In this document: positions 23,066 through 23,892 of the stretch, in pieces
Layout of the letters: each line of letters opens with the position of its first letter
Position numbering within the stretch: the stretch's first letter is position 1
Source of the DNA: a virus
Virus record (IMG/VR): IMGVR_UViG_3300025133_000595
Location: 1-23,892 of that record
Strand: one strand, 5' to 3'
Length of the DNA: 23,892 nt
Notes under the pieces: model-generated
Seen by the model: the letters and a program-made list of their open reading frames with translations, nothing else
What the model was told of the DNA's origin: nothing
The model's database searches: none
Made by a program: the position numbers and the translations under genes

Positions 23066-23500
23066 TTAGTCCGTAATTCCCGAGCCCGTGAGAGTATACA
23101 TATTAGAGACGTTAATCCCGGTTATCGCCGCATATAGGTTCCAGCCTTGCACCGGGGCTCCCATGGGACTTGAGACGTATACCCGGTCGGTCTTGATGTT
23201 GAGCACCACAGAGGCTGCCTGGATGCCGTTCAAGTTTTGCGGGAACTGGATCATGTGCATCCCCGTCTGGACCCGATCCGACCCACTTGGTGCGAAACTC
23301 AAATACACGGTTTCGTTCTCGTCGGTGGGGAAAAGAACAATTTCTTTAGTGACGGTGGGAAAATTAATCCGGATCTCTTCGAATGGCGCGAGGAGCGATC
23401 CGGTCACAAACGGTCCACCAGAAGCCTGGTAGGACGGAGTGTTCCCGAGTCCTACTTGAGGTCCTGTGTAATAGTTTGTCTGGTCCGGTGAAATGGCCAT
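23066..23500 (-). CDS. Putative virion protein, 144 aa (head-associated?)
   Basis: I do not recognise a named family. The protein is beta-rich: FEEIRINFPTVTKEIVLFPT (40-59), VYLSFAPSGSD, then IQAASVVLNIKTDRVYVSSP and GWNLYAAITGINVSNMYTLT near the end. It has a Gly/Pro-rich start (MAISPDQTNYYTGPQVGLGN), no signal peptide and no membrane segment. The pattern suits a small beta-sandwich. Placed before the scaffold and capsid genes, it could be a head decoration protein or a short fibre part. I recall short proteins with this ending near head genes of aquatic T4-like phages, but cannot assign a role. The start ATG at 23500 has AGAGGAGA 5-6 nt upstream, the best ribosome binding site of the head region, so expression is probably high. 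The motif ACTATTTA lies 34 nt upstream. Confidence 0.78.
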   Translation of the reverse strand: MAISPDQTNYYTGPQVGLGNTPSYQASGGPFVTGSLLAPFEEIRINFPTVTKEIVLFPTDENETVYLSFAPSGSDRVQTGMHMIQFPQNLNGIQAASVVLNIKTDRVYVSSPMGAPVQGWNLYAAITGINVSNMYTLTGSGITD

Positions 23501-23502
23501 GG

Positions 23503-23799
23503 TTATCTCCTCTTGCCGCGGGTGCTGCTAAAGTTAAATAGTTCGTCTCTTTTTTTATTGACTTTCATCATTAATCTTTTTTTCGCCGCCTTGCGCTCAG
23601 AGTTCTTCTCACAGCCCTTTTTAAAGGTCCGGCGGTCGCGAGCTTCATCCAAGATTCCGCTGCGTTTTACTTTTTTACAGAATTTCCTCACCATTTTTTC
23701 GGCATCGCCGCGACACTCGTCTTGTGAAACCGTGATACAGGTGGACATCGCAGCAGATTGCTGCGCGTGGAATGGTTTTGAATATTTGTTACGTTTCAT
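23503..23799 (-). CDS. bS21-like ribosomal protein encoded by the phage
   Basis: The 98-aa basic protein has a bS21-type core at about residues 33-80: AEKMVRKFCKKVKRSGILDE, then ARDRRTFKKGCEKNSERKAA. In E. coli bS21 the matching part is F-K-R-S-C-E-K-A-G-V-L-x-E-x-R-R-R-E ... R-K-R-A-K. The shared order is a basic helix, the turn [AS]-G-[IV]-L-x-E-x-R-x-R, then lysines with E-R-K. Bacterial bS21 has about 70 aa; this copy has about 25 extra residues at the start, with two cysteines (C21, C29), and a short basic end. bS21 sits near the 3' end of 16S rRNA and helps start translation. bS21 genes are known from phages. It ends 2 nt before the next ATG. Upstream there is only a weak site (AGAAAG). 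A DNA-binding or scaffold-packing basic protein is the alternative. Confidence 0.7.
   Translation of the reverse strand: MKRNKYSKPFHAQQSAAMSTCITVSQDECRGDAEKMVRKFCKKVKRSGILDEARDRRTFKKGCEKNSERKAAKKRLMMKVNKKRDELFNFSSTRGKRR
23535..23542 (-). promoter_or_regulatory. Recurrent motif ACTATTTA inside the 3' end of the bS21-like gene
   Basis: The coding strand reads GAACTATTTAACTTTAG, 34 nt before the ATG of the 144-aa virion protein. Here the motif lies in coding sequence (the Leu-Phe-Asn part of DELFNFSS), yet keeps the same distance to the following start as the other copies. Confidence 0.42.
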
Positions 23800-23892
23800 T
23801 ATTTAAACTTTCTATAGTGAGAATATATTTTTTAATATTGCTTCTTTGCGTGAGCCAAAGTACTCCAGTTTTGGAGTCCCGGTATATTAGTA
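23800..23892 (-). other. Right-edge leader of the bS21-like gene, no gene seen
   Basis: The coding strand has a hairpin ACTCCA-AAAC-TGGAGT (23862-23877) and a second, CTTTG/CAAAG with a 7-nt loop (23844-23860). An AT-rich stretch and CACTATAGAAAG, a possible degenerate form of the recurrent motif, follow just before the bS21-like ATG. The first hairpin may close the gene to the right, but no T run follows. The 3' end of another gene may lie at the very edge; this cannot be settled. Confidence 0.35.

Noticed and set aside
23806-23830. CTCACTATAG before the bS21-like gene, resembling part of the T7 RNA polymerase promoter
   Set aside because: Only ten bases match and the upstream specificity part (TAATACGA) is absent; no T7-type polymerase is seen. 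A degenerate form of the phage's own motif is a simpler reading.
1-23892. tRNA genes, CRISPR arrays, insertion sequences, integrase, attachment sites
   Set aside because: Read for these on both strands; no cloverleaf-like stretch, spaced repeats or transposase-like protein was seen, and the gaps are too short to hold most of them.

Overview
The window is a piece of a tailed-phage genome with a contractile tail (myovirus), related to but well diverged from the T4 superfamily. All genes I support lie on the minus strand, so the window is read from right to left. Coding density is very high, with no gene-free stretch above about 140 bases and several start/stop overlaps. I see no tRNA, CRISPR array, insertion sequence or integrase. 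The host cannot be named from the sequence. A bS21-like ribosomal protein gene and the sequence style of the structural proteins suggest an aquatic-type T4-like phage, but this is inference.

Layout in transcription order. Right edge to about 20.1 kb is the head module: a bS21-like protein, a small putative virion protein, an acidic scaffold (gp22-like) and the major capsid protein (gp23-like), closed by an intrinsic terminator. From 20.1 to 13.6 kb are neck and tail genes: gp13-like, gp14-like, gp15-like, an enlarged tail sheath (gp18-like, 1001 aa) and the tail tube (gp19-like). From 13.6 to 2.9 kb is the tail-assembly and baseplate module: a four-cysteine gp26-like protein, a small overlapping frame that is probably made by ribosomal frameshifting (gp51-like position), a 109-aa protein, the tape measure protein, two tandem paralogues in the gp48/gp54 position, a gp53/LysM-like wedge protein, an 853-aa hub-like protein and a 488-aa protein of unknown role. 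From 2.9 kb to the left edge come non-structural genes: a short family A DNA polymerase without an exonuclease domain, a protein resembling the FtsZ/tubulin GTPase fold, a 144-aa unknown protein, and the start of a gp32-like ssDNA-binding protein.

Three signals stand out. (1) A T7 run three codons before the stop of the gp26-like gene lies exactly where the conserved part of the next frame begins, so a +1 or -2 frameshift would give a fused product, as in the tail-assembly chaperones of other phages. (2) A motif GACTATTTA or ACTATTTA recurs on the coding strand 20-63 nt upstream of six genes. It is probably this phage's late promoter and differs from the T4 TATAAATA box. A host-like -35/-10 promoter appears only before the gp32-like gene. 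(3) A polymerase and a tubulin-like protein are joined to the baseplate genes with almost no spacing, so they are probably expressed with the late structural genes.

All family calls are from reading the sequence and recalled family patterns, with no database search.
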